In this document: piece by piece, positions 1 to 14,494 of the stretch | How the letters are laid out: every line of letters starts with the position of its first letter | Position numbering within the stretch: the stretch's first letter is position 1 | Assembly (NCBI GenBank): GCA_008360975.2 | Contig: CM039194.1 | Location: forward strand, 7,550,426-7,614,425 | Source of the DNA: Lichenostomus cassidix | Lineage: Eukaryota > Chordata > Aves > Passeriformes > Meliphagidae | Length of the DNA stretch: 64,000 nucleotides | Reading direction: 5' to 3' | The notes under the pieces: generated by a model | What the model was told of the DNA's origin: nothing | Seen by the model: only the letters and a program-made list of their open reading frames with translations | The model's database searches: none | Position numbers and translations under genes: made by a program

Positions 1-2756
1 GACAGCTTTGGTGGCTCTGGCAGATGTGGGTTAATCATGGTTACTGGGGCACATACAGGGTTCTGTATAAATTACTGCCATCAGCTTGGAGAGGGAAAAA
101 AATCAATAACAATTTCAGATAATTTTATTTTTGGTTTGGAAATGGACTGGCAAGAGGTTTTGGTAACGATTTAAATTGCATCTTAGAAATGCTTTTAATT
201 ATGATTAAGATGGCTGCTAAATTTAACAAGATACAATTAAATACCAGTTTATTAAGTTTGAATTTGTTGCTGATTAGTGGTTACGCATGATGTACCTTTT
301 TAATGTTCCTTAATACTGAATAAATGGTTTGGATAATCAATTGGTATTTAATGTATTAATTTCTATCTCAAAATGCAAAGAAAAGCATGCAGTTCTGAGC
401 TGTGCATTATTTCTGCCCCACCTATTCCAGAGCTGAGCTCTTGCATCAAGCCATTTAAAGAAACTGCAGCAATTGTAGAACAAAGCTTCAGAAGCTCATT
501 GACATAGGGATTTTAGGGTTTGGTTGGTTGGTTTGTTTTCTTTTTTTTTTTGAAGGCTGCTGTATGACTTGGGCATGGCTGTGTTGCAAAGACAGCAGAG
601 GTCACGCAGAGTCAAGGTGGCTTTAGCCTCTGTCCACCCTGGGCTCTGCTGAACAGGATCCAGCTTAGCCTTAGCTCTGACACCTTCACTGCTGCCCCTC
701 AATAACACGTTTCAAAATATTTGTCATCAAAGTGCTGTCAATAAGAACACATCTGGTGCCTTCAGGAAATCCAATTTTAATTTACTAGCTAGATGATTTA
801 CCAAATGTCTGGTTTGTTTTCTGTATTTTCAGAATTTACTTTTTTTAATGGAATGTTTTGGAGTGCTCTTGCTTGAAGCACACAAGCTAATGTTTTCAAT
901 AATTAGTGCTTAACACACCACTTCTTCACAAGCTGTTGTTAGCTGTGTTACTTTCATGGTGGTTCAGAGCTTTTTGGAAATGTACTTTGTCCATACACAG
1001 GGTTTTCAGCACTGATAGTTTAAATTCTGAATAGTGGTGCAATTTAACTTTTCAGTGCAATTAATTAAGAGCAATCAGATACCTTACTGTGAAGTCTCAG
1101 TGCCTACAAAGCTCATGCTTGGGATAGGTGGTTGTTCCAGCTTGATGCTCTGCCTCATACCATAACAAGGACAGCAACATGCATTACTGTAAGGACAGGC
1201 AGTTTTAGATTTGTATTTGCAGAGCAACAAATGTCACAAAACAGCATAAATAGAGATTGTTACATCCACAGAAATATGATGTATACTTGGCTTTTCAGTA
1301 TCTTCTTCAGCTCTCTTGCCACGAAAAGCATCCCACTCCCTTTTACTGAACTAGGTCAGTAATCAGGAGAAAAAAACCACTTGAGCTCTTCTCACAAGAG
1401 TCTGTTGAATGGCTAGTTAGACCTTGAACTTAAAGGGTCTCATCAAATTGTTGCGTTACTTATAAGCCCTTTAGGAATTCTGGCCTGCCTGATGCTCTGA
1501 ATGCACAGAGTGCAGGTAGCAGCTTTGGGATGCCCTGCAGAGCAGAGCAGAGCAGGGGGAACCTCTGGAGTCCTCTCTGAGGTCTGCAGCAATCATGGAC
1601 AGAAGTTCCTCTGCCCTTTGACCACAGTCATCTTCGTGGGATTTTGTTCTTTCTTACTTTTAACTACTCGTTATTAAAGTCTCATAGAAACTTATTTTAG
1701 ACTGTCAAGTAGAACTACATATTCAAGCATCCAGATTTAATCCTCTGAGTAATAAAATAGTAAAAACAGGAACACATATGAAAAAAAGAAATAAAAGCTT
1801 ATGCATAGTTACCTTATACTATTTTGACTATCAGAATGATCATATTGTGTTCTTGACTAATTCTGCTAAGGGGCTTCACTTTGGTTTACAGCTGCCTGAA
1901 AGCTTATCTATTTTATTCCCTGGATCTATCAGTCAATCCAATAAAAGGTACATAAGTCCCTATAAATATGGCTTCATTTACCTCCTTAAGTTATTAAAAC
2001 TACATGAGAACAGGAACTACAGTTTCATTTAAGGACATTTAAGATCTTTTAAGGATGTGTAAGTCATAGGAGTAATGTAGTCTTTGTAAGGGAGGTGACC
2101 AAATTTGTTTGTTTTTTGGTTTATGTGATGGGTTTTGGTGTTTTGTTTGCTTTTTAAAAACCTTTATTTAAAATAAATAAGTAAAAAAAACCCATAACAA
2201 GAACAAAAAGACACCTTAAGATAGATGCCTTGATTTTTAATTGAAAGGATAACTTTGATCTTTGGTCCTTGCTCTGTTACTTGGTGTTTTTCTCTGAGCT
2301 GCTTTTTAAACCAGTGGTATATAATATTATTGATGTCTGCTTTGGAGAGAAGCTTAACATGGACTTTTTTGGCATGTCATTTAATGAAAAATCCAAGATG
2401 AATGATTGTGTTAGGAACTGGGGGACTTGAGTCCCACAGATGAAGCCAAAATGCCCTTTGATGTACAGCCACCAGTGCCTGGTGTGGTGCTGTCCTTGAA
2501 CTGCAGTGAAAGGAGTCAAAAAAAGCCTTGGGGGCAAAACTCAAAACTCTTGTTTAAGCAGGAAGGCTCTGTAGTTGCTTTGTAATGTAATCTATATTTG
2601 GACAAAGTCTTTTGCTGTTTCTTGGGCAGAGTGCCCAGAGCAGAGATATCTCTCCAAAAGAACAGCAGGTGGTATTTGGGGTATTGCCTTCCTCTTTTCC
2701 TATTGATCTTCTGTAGGCAATATGTCATTCTCAGGAACATAAATCCAAAACTCTCA
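1..2756. other. Non-coding DNA, no gene recognised
   Basis: AT-rich sequence with many in-frame stops on both strands. The longest open frames are under 100 codons and show no motif or splice-bounded coding character that I recognise. It contains a short GGTT-type repeat followed by a T-run near 516-551. I see no RNA gene, promoter element or transposon end that I can support. Confidence 0.65.
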
Positions 2757-2789
2757 TATAAAGACTCAAACTTCCTTTGAGTCTTTATA
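2757..2789. repeat. Perfect inverted repeat (14-bp arms, 5-nt loop)
   Basis: The arms TATAAAGACTCAAA and TTTGAGTCTTTATA are exact reverse complements around the loop CTTCC. A 33-nt perfect hairpin is unusual in the surrounding sequence. The symmetry stops exactly at the arm ends. It could be a remnant of a palindromic mobile element or a chance palindrome; nothing ties it to a gene. Confidence 0.85.
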
Positions 2790-2931
2790 AGCTCTTCAAT
2801 AACTGGTGCTGACAATCTGGATATTTCAGATTTGGAGAGTGTTTGATCCTTTCTTTTGAGCTATACAGACAACTAAAATTTAATATTTTCTGGAGAACTT
2901 CAGCTCACAGAAGTATGCTCTACAGGATTTG

Positions 2932-2947
2932 TTTTTTTTTTTTTTTT
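2932..2947. repeat. T16 homopolymer
   Basis: An uninterrupted run of 16 T followed by AGGG. It could be the reverse-complement poly(A) tail of a decayed retroposon, but no adjacent element body is recognised. Confidence 0.85.
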
Positions 2948-5900
2948 AGGGAGGTGATCTAAGATAATTCAGGCTTTGAGATTCCATGGATTTCATTTTG
3001 GGGAACCCTGAAGGTGGGAAAATTACTGTAACTCTTTAGAGAGTTGTGGGAAAAGAGACCTCAAGGCACTGCTGCACAAGGAATAAGTAACAAATAATCA
3101 GATGGGAAAATTATCCTTCATAACTGCTAATAGAAATGTACTTCCCAGCTTTATTTCCTTTAATCAGCATATAGGGACTATTGCAGTCTACATATTTTGT
3201 GACTTATTTGCATTTCCAAAGCCAAGTTGCTCTGCATGCAAAGTGTCCATCTGCCATTTTTTGAATCTCAGACAATTCCAATTTTATTGAAAAATTATAT
3301 CTTTTTTTGTTCCTTCTCTTTCTATTGTGTTCCTTTTATAGTTGTATTGAGGGAAATGAGTCAAAATCTGAACCATCAGAGCTGTTGGAAGGAGGGAAGG
3401 ATGACTGATTAATTTGGCCCAGACAGGTAGAAAACATCTGTGATCAGTGGTGCAATTGTATTGCATCTCCTGCTGTGTTTTCCTCTTTTTAACCACACTG
3501 CCTAAGGTGTTCCCACCAGATAATTAGAATAACATCCAAACATTTTTTCCCCACAGCTTTTGAAAAGGCAGCAGCATAGCATCCCACCAGACAGATTGGA
3601 TTTGATTGCTATTCTTAGGTTAGAGAGCAGCAAACCACGAGACAAGAAAAGCTGGGAAGTTTGTTGTAAAATTTAAATCAGGACTCCTGTCCTCTTTCTG
3701 AGATTATTTAACCTTGAGCTTATTCTCCTCTGATAAAATGATCTCTGATGTTAGAATCACTGAAATAATCATTGATGTCACTTAGTCACAAGACTGAATT
3801 TGCTGGTACATTAAATATGTCTTGCATATGTGGTTTTATCTAAGCCTCTGAAGAGAAGGATGACTGCAGCTGGAAGGAAATGGCTTTTTATTTGGTATGG
3901 TTTAGATGTTCTTTAAGTAGTGGGATTCTCCCCAAATCTGATGATAAGCAAAAGCAATTACTGAATTAATGGGAACATTTTTGAAGTCTGTTTGCCTACA
4001 AGATTGGTGCATGTTTCCCAAAGAGAGCAGGAGGGGTCACATGTTTAACACTCCCTGTGCAGCACAGAGTAAGGAGAGTTTGGCTGTAGAGCAGAACAAT
4101 TAGATCAGTTGATTTTATTTATAAAATATTATTCATTTGCCTGTTTATTAGTGTAGGTAAGAATTTCTAATGCAGAGAGACAAATATACAAAACTGTAGG
4201 AAGCTTTTGAACATTCAACAGGAAAGAGGTTTGAATAAAAGGGTGCTTTGCAGTAAGGGCAGATTAAAAAGCCAGGCAACGGAACTGATCTCTGTACTTT
4301 TGCCTGACTCTTGCTCTTGTTTGAGAGAGAGAGACAAAGAAAAAAATGGTCGTTGCTTCTGTTAGACTGGCAAGATAAAAGAAATTACCTTTTATTTCAC
4401 ACATTTTCTGTTGTGTAAGGAGACAGGCTCATGCCTAAAGTCTCTGTGAAATAGATTTGAAAAGACAGGCTTAGTAAAAATCTAGGCTTTTTGCATATCA
4501 TCAAACTGTATTATCTCTCCATCAAGTCTCTTCTAACATCATTTCTCCCACAAATAGCCCTAAAAATGTTTCTTCTTTGCAGTTGTATGTGTTAGGTGCA
4601 AATATTGCTTTTCCTTGCTAAAACAGAGCTGGCTGTTCCAGACTGTACTGAGATTTAAGCTGAGATTCATGATGTCTGGGGAAACTTGGTGTCCTCAGAT
4701 GTCTCAATACCTGGAATACAGAGAAGGGAAGAGTTTAGTAAAAGACTGTTAAATTTACATTTCTTTTGTTTCTTACCATGGAGTAATGGAATGGTAACAT
4801 AAAATATTTTTTTAAAGACAATAATAAATTCTTATGGTTCTACTGCACATTGTACTCTTAGCACAATATATTCTTTTTAGTCTTCTACTTAGTGATCATA
4901 TCCACATCAACTGTATTTTGTATTTCATGGCAAAGTATTCTGCTGATTTTTCCATGATTATAGATGGATAAGTTGTGAAGATTCAGATCTTAATTCTCAG
5001 CCAGATCAAAGAGTCCTCTCTTCCTTTATAACTCAAAGAAGGGTTTTCCTCTCTTAGAAGATCCCACTTGATCATTGCTGCAATCACATGATCACATGAC
5101 TAAATAAAATCTAACATTGCCATCTAGTGTCCAAGCACTGCGATATTACACCTTTTTAGCCCAGTGGCATCAGAAAGCCTTTGAGTATCACTCATAACTG
5201 CAGGGTGCTCAAGTGATAGAAATGTTGGGTTTTTTCCAAAACCATCCTTTTAGGCTTTTTTTTTTTTCTTCAAAGAAATAACTTCATATCTAACATCATG
5301 ATAATGCTAAGAGTTTTATAACGATGCTGAGAATCTCAGCTGTTGCGCAGTTTCTAAAGGATTGTGTTCAGTATTGGAGTCAACTGGGGTAGGAAGCACA
5401 GAGAGTGAACTTCTGTCTGTGCTCTTCCTCTCACTGTTCTGCTGGAAGTTGTTTGAACAGTTGACACACCAATGAACTTCTTACCACAGAGTCTGATTCA
5501 CCTGGGGGAAAAATTCCCTTGGAGAAGGTGTCCCGGCAGTTCAGTGACAGGAATGATCAAAATGACCTTAATGAAATTGGGAGAAAGGAAAACTGTTCAA
5601 TAAATCATTTTCTGTCTCAGGGGATTTTTTTTTTTAATAATGTGTACAGGACACATTGGAATAAAAAGAAATATCATGTTTTATAGGGGAAAGTCCATTT
5701 CTTAGTAGTGTCCCCAGGAGAAGGACCCATTGTCCCCTGGGCTTTGAGCACCCAGTGTGAGCAGGCGGAGAGTTCTCCCCTTCCTGCTTTAGGTGCTTGG
5801 GACATAACTTAAACATACAGAATGAATAGCACAAGTACCTCTTGGAGAGATGCATTGATTTTAGGTCTATTCACTTCTTAAGTAAAATGAACTGCTACAA

Positions 5901-6733
5901 TGAAAGCTTCTCTCAGAATTGCAGCCTGATAGCCCCAAGCAGACAGTCAGGCTGCATGTTTATTTACTGCTCCATTGCACCCCCATGATTTATGCTTTCT
6001 CACATTCCACTATTGATTTTTCTGTTCTGTCTTTCTTCAAAAACAAATATGAAGAAGTTCTTCGTGAGCCAAGGTTCCTTAAACCACATTTTGAAGAGCC
6101 TTTTCTTTAGGGTCTCTCTTCCCAGCCTTTAGCTCAGCCTTCCTCCTGCTGGGAACATCAGCAAGGCTCCAGCCATGGACAGTGTGGAGATCTCAGCTGC
6201 CAGAGTTCCAGAGGAACTGCAGGACACCCCACAGCCACAGTCTGTGATGTGATCACAGGTGATTGGCTTAACTTTATTCCTGGAGCTGAGCTATAGGAAA
6301 AGCTATTTTACCTGTATTTTAGAAGACTTCTTATTACTGACTTTTTACCTTCACAATCACAGAAGATCAACAGATGTCCACAAAACCTTGTTGGATCCCC
6401 TTTTCTGTAGTCAGGTGGCTGTTACTTGTGCTCAATACAGTCTCAGTCTTTGAAATTCAGTGTAAAAACTTAAAACTTTGACTGGAACATGAGGAATTAA
6501 GTCAGGTAGGGTTGTTAAGATGCCTTTAGAGCTTTGCATTTCTTTGGTTAAGAGAAACTTTGCTTTTCTACAGTTTTGTGAACACATAAATTGCTCCAAT
6601 GAATCTTTTATGTTTACTGTCTTATTTATTGCCCATGTGTTTTTGTTTCTAGTTTATGCTCCTGTCTAATGAAATAATATAAGATCTAAAAAGATAGCCA
6701 AATTTGCTAAATCGTACTGAAAGCTTTGCTCAC
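2948..6733. other. Non-coding DNA, no gene recognised
   Basis: AT-rich sequence with short T-runs (for example near 5256-5267) and a brief GA repeat near 4323-4332. The open frames are short and lack recognisable protein features. I see nothing else in it. Confidence 0.6.
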
Positions 6734-6756
6734 ATCACTTTCATCATGAAAGTGAT
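6734..6756. repeat. Palindrome, 11-bp arms around one central base
   Basis: ATCACTTTCAT and ATGAAAGTGAT are exact reverse complements separated by a single C. A fully symmetric 23-mer of this kind can bind a dimeric factor or form a cruciform. No factor is assigned because the half-site is not one I recognise. Confidence 0.8.
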
Positions 6757-8557
6757 TCTGACTGGTTTTGGTCTATTGGTTGGTTTTGTGGTTTGGGTTT
6801 TTTTTTCCCTATGTGTGTTTCTCTTTTTCCTCTTCATTGAAAACTAATGAAACTTCTTTTAAGCAAGTATCATTTTGTAGGTTTTCATTGCTGCAATATT
6901 TAATATTTAGTTCACATACGAGTGTTGTTTAATTGCAGTGTGTACAAAGTGCAGGAATATAGACAAATCAGTTCTGCTAATCTTCTATACAAGGAGAATT
7001 TTGTTTACTTAATATAAAAGGTAAATTTTGCCTCTTACAGAATTGGAAGCAACTTCTTTGTGTTGATAAAGACTATTTTATCATTGACTTCCTTTTATAC
7101 ATTAGCAATATCTTCGCATTCCTCTGGACTAGAAGTTAGTTCACACACCCATGCCGTATGGAGAGTTTTTTTCTCTTTCCAGCAGCAGGTATTGGCACTG
7201 GAAGGGTGAATTTATTCCTCCAGAAGTAAAGATCTTCCATTCTCAATGTCAGGCAAGTTGATAAATCACTGTAAGCCAGGGGTTTGTGCTCTGAGCTCAG
7301 GTAGCGTAGATCATCCATACCTAGGTGTGACTGCCATAGCTTTTTACAAGCCAGAAAGACCCCCTGGGACATACAGGTTCAGACATTAGTTGGAAAAAAG
7401 GGACATGTAAAATGGTGACATCAGCCAGTGAGAATTTTCTATCAGAGGTCAGAGAAACACGACAGGGAGGGAGTTCACATGTGGAAATGGGAGAGCTTCC
7501 CATGGTTTCTCCTGTCTGCTCCACACGGAGCTCTGGCTCAGACCTTGTCCCACCCCACCACAGTGAAAGGGACTTTGATTCCAGAGGAGCTCATTTCCCT
7601 GGAGACCAAGGAAACAGCTGACCAGCCCTGCACGTGTTCTGCCAGGCTCTGATCAATACCAAACCGATAAAACAGTGCTCTAAACCAGTGAGATCATTTC
7701 TGTGCTGGCTATCCCAGCAAGAAACCACACATGGTGCTCTCAGGAGCTCTGCTGGGTAACCTGTGCTGTACCTGGAGCAGCACCAGTCCTTCATATTGTG
7801 GTGCAGTCAGAGGCACGATAAATAGCATGTGAATTAGCCCTTCACCCCTTGAAATAGCTACTGATTCTCCTCCCAAACAAAATGATATTAGAATTGCAAA
7901 TCATTATGAATACCATCAAGCAATCAAAAGCTAATACAGAAATGTATGCAGAGATAAAGCAGATATTGTGTTTGCAGGTTTAATGGAAAATGTCTGTTAG
8001 TTTTGTAGTCATGCTTTCATTTTATCTCCTTCTCAGGCTTTTTTGTGATGAAAAATCCCAGCAGATTGATTCATAAAAATTGCTATTCTCTGGTCATTTT
8101 CTTTTATAAATATCTATTACAAGTTAGAGTCCATTTCTATTTAAAATCTGTTTCACAAAAAAAAAATTGGACTTACTTTTGTACTGTTTATCTTAGAGAA
8201 ATTGGGATTACCTATTTTACAATTAACTTTTTTTTTTCTGCTTGTGATATTTCCTGTCTCTCAAACAAGCTTTCAATATGACAGTGAAATGAAGAAAAAA
8301 CATATTTTTCCCCTTTATCTGAAATGGAAAAGAACTACTCTAAAGCTATTTTAACATAGGTACAGCCATTTAAAACTAATAAATCTCTAGGAAGCAAATG
8401 TTAGCATCATTTGAGGAATGAACAGTTGCTGTACACCTGGTTATCTGTTAAAAAGAAGTTAGCTAAATATTTGTCATTTATGAAGGCTCATTAACGTATA
8501 CAGTGATGTAAAAATTATTGCTTCTTTTTTAGGAATTGTTTCACCCTTTCACTGCAG
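6757..8557. other. Non-coding DNA, no gene recognised
   Basis: Includes a locally GC-richer patch at about 7440-7790, in which both strands carry short open frames. None has a recognisable motif, and none is bounded by convincing splice sites with matching phases. Confidence 0.6.
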
Positions 8558-8583
8558 AAAAAAAAAAAAAAAATATATATATA
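8558..8583. repeat. Poly(A) run followed by short AT microsatellite
   Basis: Sixteen consecutive A are followed by alternating AT for about ten bases. This could be a simple low-complexity tract or the tail of an old retroposon on the + strand. The sequence upstream does not match a family I recognise. Confidence 0.85.
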
Positions 8584-11500
8584 GGTCGTCACTGTATACT
8601 ATTAAAACTGCATAGCATTCCAGCACAGTAAAATTTTAGCAGTTACCCTTTTCTGGAAGTGAGAAAAAGGACTGCAGCTCTGTAAAATCTCCACCTTTTA
8701 ACTAAGCTCTCAAACACACTATTTTCATCAGTTAATCTGCCCAATTTACATGTGTTTTTATAACTGATTTTCACTGATTAGATTCTTAACAATAACTTCT
8801 AAACAAAGTTTTCTGATAGCTGTTCTCGCAGAAGTTAGTCACAGCATTTATTTAGCAATAACTATTGTCTCTTTTCACTGAACTTACAATAAGGACATTT
8901 GCAGCTGTAACAGCTTAATTGTAAATGTTTCCATATAGCACATTACACAAAAAATCAACTCAGTGTTCCTTTTAAGACAATCCTGCTTTCCTTACAGTAG
9001 TTTGAGTATTTTTATTTCCAAGGTAATAGTAGTTTTGCCTCCTTTTTTGATTACGTTTATTTCTCTGATACGTAAAAAGTAGAATACCCCATTAGACTAC
9101 TCACAAACCCTTCTGATTTTTATTTGTAGACTTGTGTTAGAAATAAAAATAACAGCTTTTATATAAACATATTCTTCGTAACAGCCATAACATGCAACTG
9201 TGTTAGTACAGTTACTACAGCCCTGGGGCACTGGGAGAGCTTGCAAATTCTCAACAATAGCAATTGATAATTTGGAAGAATCTATTTTCTGCTTGAAAAT
9301 TCAGAGGTTGTGGTACTTGGCTTAAATAAATTTCAAGTTAAGCTGCTGTTATTTTCTCCTGTTTTCTGTGTGATTGTCTCTGTCTGAGGTCCTTGATGTG
9401 GTCTCCATCTGGCTGCCTGCTGAGCATTTGCTTTCCTGAGGAGCCTTCAAAGTTATTCCCTTCTGCAATGCAGCCACTTGTTTTGCTTGACCAGACTGGT
9501 TCAGATGTTTTTCTTCAGGATTCTTTCAAAACCTGAGACATGGGTCAGAAATTAATAGTCATTAATAAAGTAGACGTGAGAGATATTTATATTTAACAAT
9601 GCTTGATCACTGCAACTTCACATTGCTCCTGAGCTGGCAGACAGTAGTTAGTGTGAATCACTTCCACAGGGGGGGAAATGTATTAAAGTTGTGTTAAAAA
9701 TTACCCTATGAGGGCATTATTTTACAGTGATTTTGATCTTTGTGATGCTGTGTTAGATCCTGAGGTTATAGAGGAACTTGGCTGTTTAGGGAAGGAAAGG
9801 CTGAGACCAAAGAGCTGACAGGAGTCAGTTGTGGTGCAGACAGCAGCCCTTGGCTTGGCTCACTGAGGCAGAAGGTCCTGCATCGCTCGCAGAGCAGCTG
9901 AGCCACTGAAGGAGGTGACCAAGCTAATGGAAGATGAGAGACTTGGATGGGGTATGAAACTAGGATGGGAAAAGAGAAGGGAAAGAGGTACAAAGCATTA
10001 ACTTTAGCAAGATCAAGCTGTAAGGTAAGACAATAAATAAAAAGCATCAGGGAAATAACTTGCATTAAAATTAATGCATCTCAATTATGGCTCTGTTTCA
10101 TCTGCTTCTGGTCATAACGTTTTCTTCTTCCTCCATCCATCCATCACTGGGTTTCATAATCTCAGCCTTTCAGAGCTATTCTTTGATTGTTTTTCCTCAG
10201 GCTAGATCACAGTACATAATATTGTCATTTATTCTTGTTCAAAGTGTTCTTCCAAGCTCTTCTGCTGCCTAGACCCACTGATATGACCAGCTCAGCACTG
10301 TTTGCTTAGCATTTGACTGGGTCACAATCATCCAAACATGATTTTAAAGGATATGACTGATATGAGCATTTTTCTTGAACAGGAAGCAGTGAGGGAAGGA
10401 TGCTTAATGTACAAATAACAGGAATTAATTAGCTGGTTTAGTCACTGTGAGAACTGAAGGTACAATGTTTATAAACTCTATACAAGCTCTATGTTTCTGT
10501 AACTCCTGGCATATAGTCTGAGAAATGGTTCATCTGTTGAGGTGAAAATGATCACCTTCCAGAAAGAGGAAAAAAGGTGACCTGTTACTAAGGGTCTGGA
10601 TTTGAGACTCTGGAGAAACCCGGATTACTTCTTATAGTGTTGGACAAATACTTTTCTCACTGTAGCTCTACAGCCATCTTTCCTCATGGCCTTGTTTTTT
10701 TTGTTCACTGAAATTGTCCCCCTGTTATTGACTCTTGCACACACATGGTCACTAGCAGACTTGGCAAATCTGCAGCAGAAGTGACATCTGATCACAGAGA
10801 TAAACTCAAAGTCTTCCAGGTTGTAGATGTAGAAGGTGCTTGTTCTGACCAACACAAATGTTGTTTAATTTACTGAGCATAAACTCAGTGGTTAAGTTGA
10901 GAATAATCTTAATTAAAACCTGAAAGGAAACAAAAAACGGAGAAAGGAGGCATTGCTGCTAATTGCAGGCTGGGCTTGTTTTCGGCATTTTTATCAGAGC
11001 TTTTGTCCATCCTACTCCTGTCCTGTCCAGTAAGAACATGATGGTGATGTTATTTGAGGCCAATGAGTCAGGCTGGTTACATATCTTTTCCCCCATAATA
11101 GCTGGAAGCCACCAGAAATCCTGTAGTGGCTAATTATGAAATTATCTGTCTCTAAGGAAAATTTCTTCATAACTGCGTGAGCTGACTTATTCCCTGGAGG
11201 AAGAATGTTTTATATTTCTCGTATAATTATACAAGGGAGCTTAGAAAGTGCTAAAACAAATTCCTTTTTTAAAATAAGTGGATATTAGAAAATTATAAAA
11301 TCCATTTTCAGCTTTAGACACAAAATAACTAATGTAGAAAGCAGACACAAGGTGGAAAAAACTTCCAGAATATTTTCTTTTATTTGGAAGCGTGAATGTG
11401 AATTGAATACTCCCCCTCTCAGAAAGGGTTATTAAGAGTGGATTTCATACTGGGTAGAATGGGAAAATCAAGCCTGGCATTGCACAGCCTCGCCCATGCT

Positions 11501-14494
11501 TAGTCTCAGGCTTGCTGAGTCTAACCCACTCCAGGCCTGCACCAGCAGAAAAAAAGCCATTTTCAGCTGATCTCAGACACAAGAGTGTGAAAAAAATCAC
11601 AGATTCTCCTAGCTATAAAAACTCTAGTAAGTTAGTCAACGGTGATATAAGTTAATTGAGCATCACTGGCCCACAGAGACCATATAAAAGCATAACCAGA
11701 GCTCAGTCCAGACCTTCTGTGCTTTTGAATCTGTCAGTTTGCATAGCATCCCACACTTTGAGGATGGGCTGAAGTTAATAATTGGTCTAATTAATCACCT
11801 ACTAAAATTGTGCCACTGTAGCACAAGGGAGGTGTGTGCAGAAGGGGCACAAGGCAGTGTTGGCTGTGATTCCGAGAGGCTGTTGTTAACATGAAAACAG
11901 AAACCACCCCTCACTGTTCAGCCCTGGAGAGTCCCAAGACAGAGTGAGAGCAGCCTTGCCACCCCAGTGAGCAGCAGATGTTGAAGAGAGTAAAACTTTC
12001 CAACTGCTTTCATCCTTAACTTGAAGCTACTTCTGTCGTTTTTCTCCCCAACCCCTTCCCATGTGATAACCCTGGCTAGAGTGAGGATGGATCAGGGCTG
12101 ATCACACCAGTTTGGGGTTGTTTATCCAGGCCTGGGGCAAGAGCCAGGAGCTCATTGTGTCTCAGAGCCAAGGAAACCTGACTGGTGAGCAGCACTACAG
12201 GACAGAGGGCTCACAAGGCTGGGACAGAGCCAGGCACAGAATTCCCTGCACAAGCAGGTGAAAATGAAATATCGTCTAATACTAAAGTCTACTTGTGACT
12301 GCAGCCAGGAATTTATGGTAGGAAGGAGGTATGCAGTCTTAAAAGCAATGGAGTATATATATAAGAAAATTTGATTTGGAAAATGAAACAACACCCACTT
12401 AAATGTCATATACACAGCTTAGAACAGTGTTTAACTATGATGAGAACAATTGAGCTGATAATGAAAAGGGTGAAAGCCTCTTCAGCAGGTTTCAGCAAGT
12501 ACGGGGCTATCAAAATGTTGCTTTGCTTTGCAAAATGTTAAGTTGGCACACATGAATTATTTAAGTAATTCTTGAAAGCCAAATGTCTGCAAAGGTACTG
12601 AGGTTGCATGTAAATTCAGAAACACAAGGATGCTGCTGGAGACAGGTACAGTGCAGTGGAGCATAAGAAATGCAAACTGAATTGCCAGGCATACAAGCAG
12701 CATTAAAGAAATGTATTTCAGCTTCCAGTCAGTGAACCCAAACATGTTGTACATTATGCAGACTGCTTAGCAATTTGCATAATTATAAACTCCCCTTGAA
12801 ACAGTAAACATAACTGTAGAATTCAGTAATACCAAAAAAAAAAAAGCAACATTAATATGAGTTGCTTATTTGACTTTTTAATTTTTCAAGGGTCTTTGAA
12901 AACACACAGGTTTTAGAACAGGCCAAATAGAGACTTTTACAGTAACAAGTAATCTGTACTGGAAAGAAACGGAGCATAAAAATAGAAACTTTCTGTTTAA
13001 TATAAAGCAGTGATCTTGTTGACTTTTGAAGCTGTTTCTGGTAAAGTTTTATTTTACAGTTTAGATACATCCTTAAATTCCTCCAAAGAGTAATCCATTA
13101 AACCACAGACTGCCAATATATGAGGGGGTTCAGAAAAGATTATCTTCATTGCTGTGGCTGGCAGACAATATGATTACATTACAGGACTCTGCTGTGGCTG
13201 GGGAGCAGAGGAGCTGAATTAGCAGCAGAATACTAATATTGATAGTACTTCACAGGAGACTGCAGAAGAGCTCTTCCACGGAGATTCAGGGAAGAAATAT
13301 GGAAGTTTAAATATGAAAATGAAAGAATTCTCAAGGAGACAGGAGTTAAAAAAATAATCCTTTTGTTAACAAAACAAGAAGAGAATACTGCATTAGGAAC
13401 TTTTGTGAGCTTTATGCCTGGTTCATATTTTAAAGAAAGCCTGGTTTGGGGAGCAGTTAGGGAGTGAAACTTCTGCCTTGGAGAAAACTGTTGTGCCCTG
13501 AGGGAACTTGTCCTGGGGTAATTTATGTCATAGCTTCAGGTAGATTTGTCATGTTTTGTGGAGAGAAGATGCAGAGTGACCCTATTAATGCAAAGGCTGC
13601 AGAGTCACTTCAGCCCCAGAGTTGGGTGCTAAATCTCTAACTGGGAGGCAGCCACAGGAACAGTGTTCTGGTGATGCTGCTCAGAGCAGCCTTTCTGAGG
13701 TTCCCTGCTCATTCTGGCTTGGGCACTAAAAGATGGATGAGGGGAAAAAAATGCAAAGATGCAGTGCTCAGAGAATCTAAAGAGTTCTAAAGAATGAGTG
13801 GTATGTTGGTAGAGCTGATGTATCACTGCCCTGCATGTTTCTGTCCTCAGCAATTTCATTTCTGGGCTGTTCATGTGAACTTTGAGACAAGCAAAGATGT
13901 GTTTGCATTTACCTCTGTGAGCATTCTGACTCATCCTTCACCATTCCCTGCTCCAAAGCAATAACCTCCTTTATTCCAGTCTTTTAAAAAAGCTTTTAGA
14001 AATTAAATAATTAAAGCAAGCATCGAGAAAACAAACAATTACCAAGCAAAGAAAACAAAATTTATAAGCTTCTATGCAAAGGAAATAATTACCCTGACAG
14101 AGAAAACCACTTCTAATTTTTTCTAGCGAGAACAACACAACAATAAGTACTGTGTAATCTTTCTTGTTTTCTGTTCCTAGCAAAGAGAAAAGCTGCTAGC
14201 TCAGGCAGACCAGGATCCAGTTAATTTTCTGTATCCTCAAACCAATTAGGCAAGTTGAGAAATCAATCTCTTTCAGACTGATGCCTGAGTATTGGCTGTG
14301 TGGGTGGGGGGTGATTGTAATGGCTAATAGCAATTTCTTTCTGAAAGGTGGGAACATTAATGCTGTATTTTGTCCACATGTGCAATAATCTTGTCATTAA
14401 GACAAGATTTCCAAAAGATTTTCATTTTGATTACCCTTTTTACAAAATTGTTGGAGACTCCATTCTCTTTATTTTTCTTATCTATTTACAGTCT
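8584..14494. other. Non-coding DNA, no gene recognised
   Basis: AT-rich with moderate GC patches near 9770-9960 and 11830-12250. It has a short CCAT repeat near 10132-10146 and an A-run near 12834-12845. No coding exon, RNA gene or transposon boundary can be supported. Confidence 0.6.
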
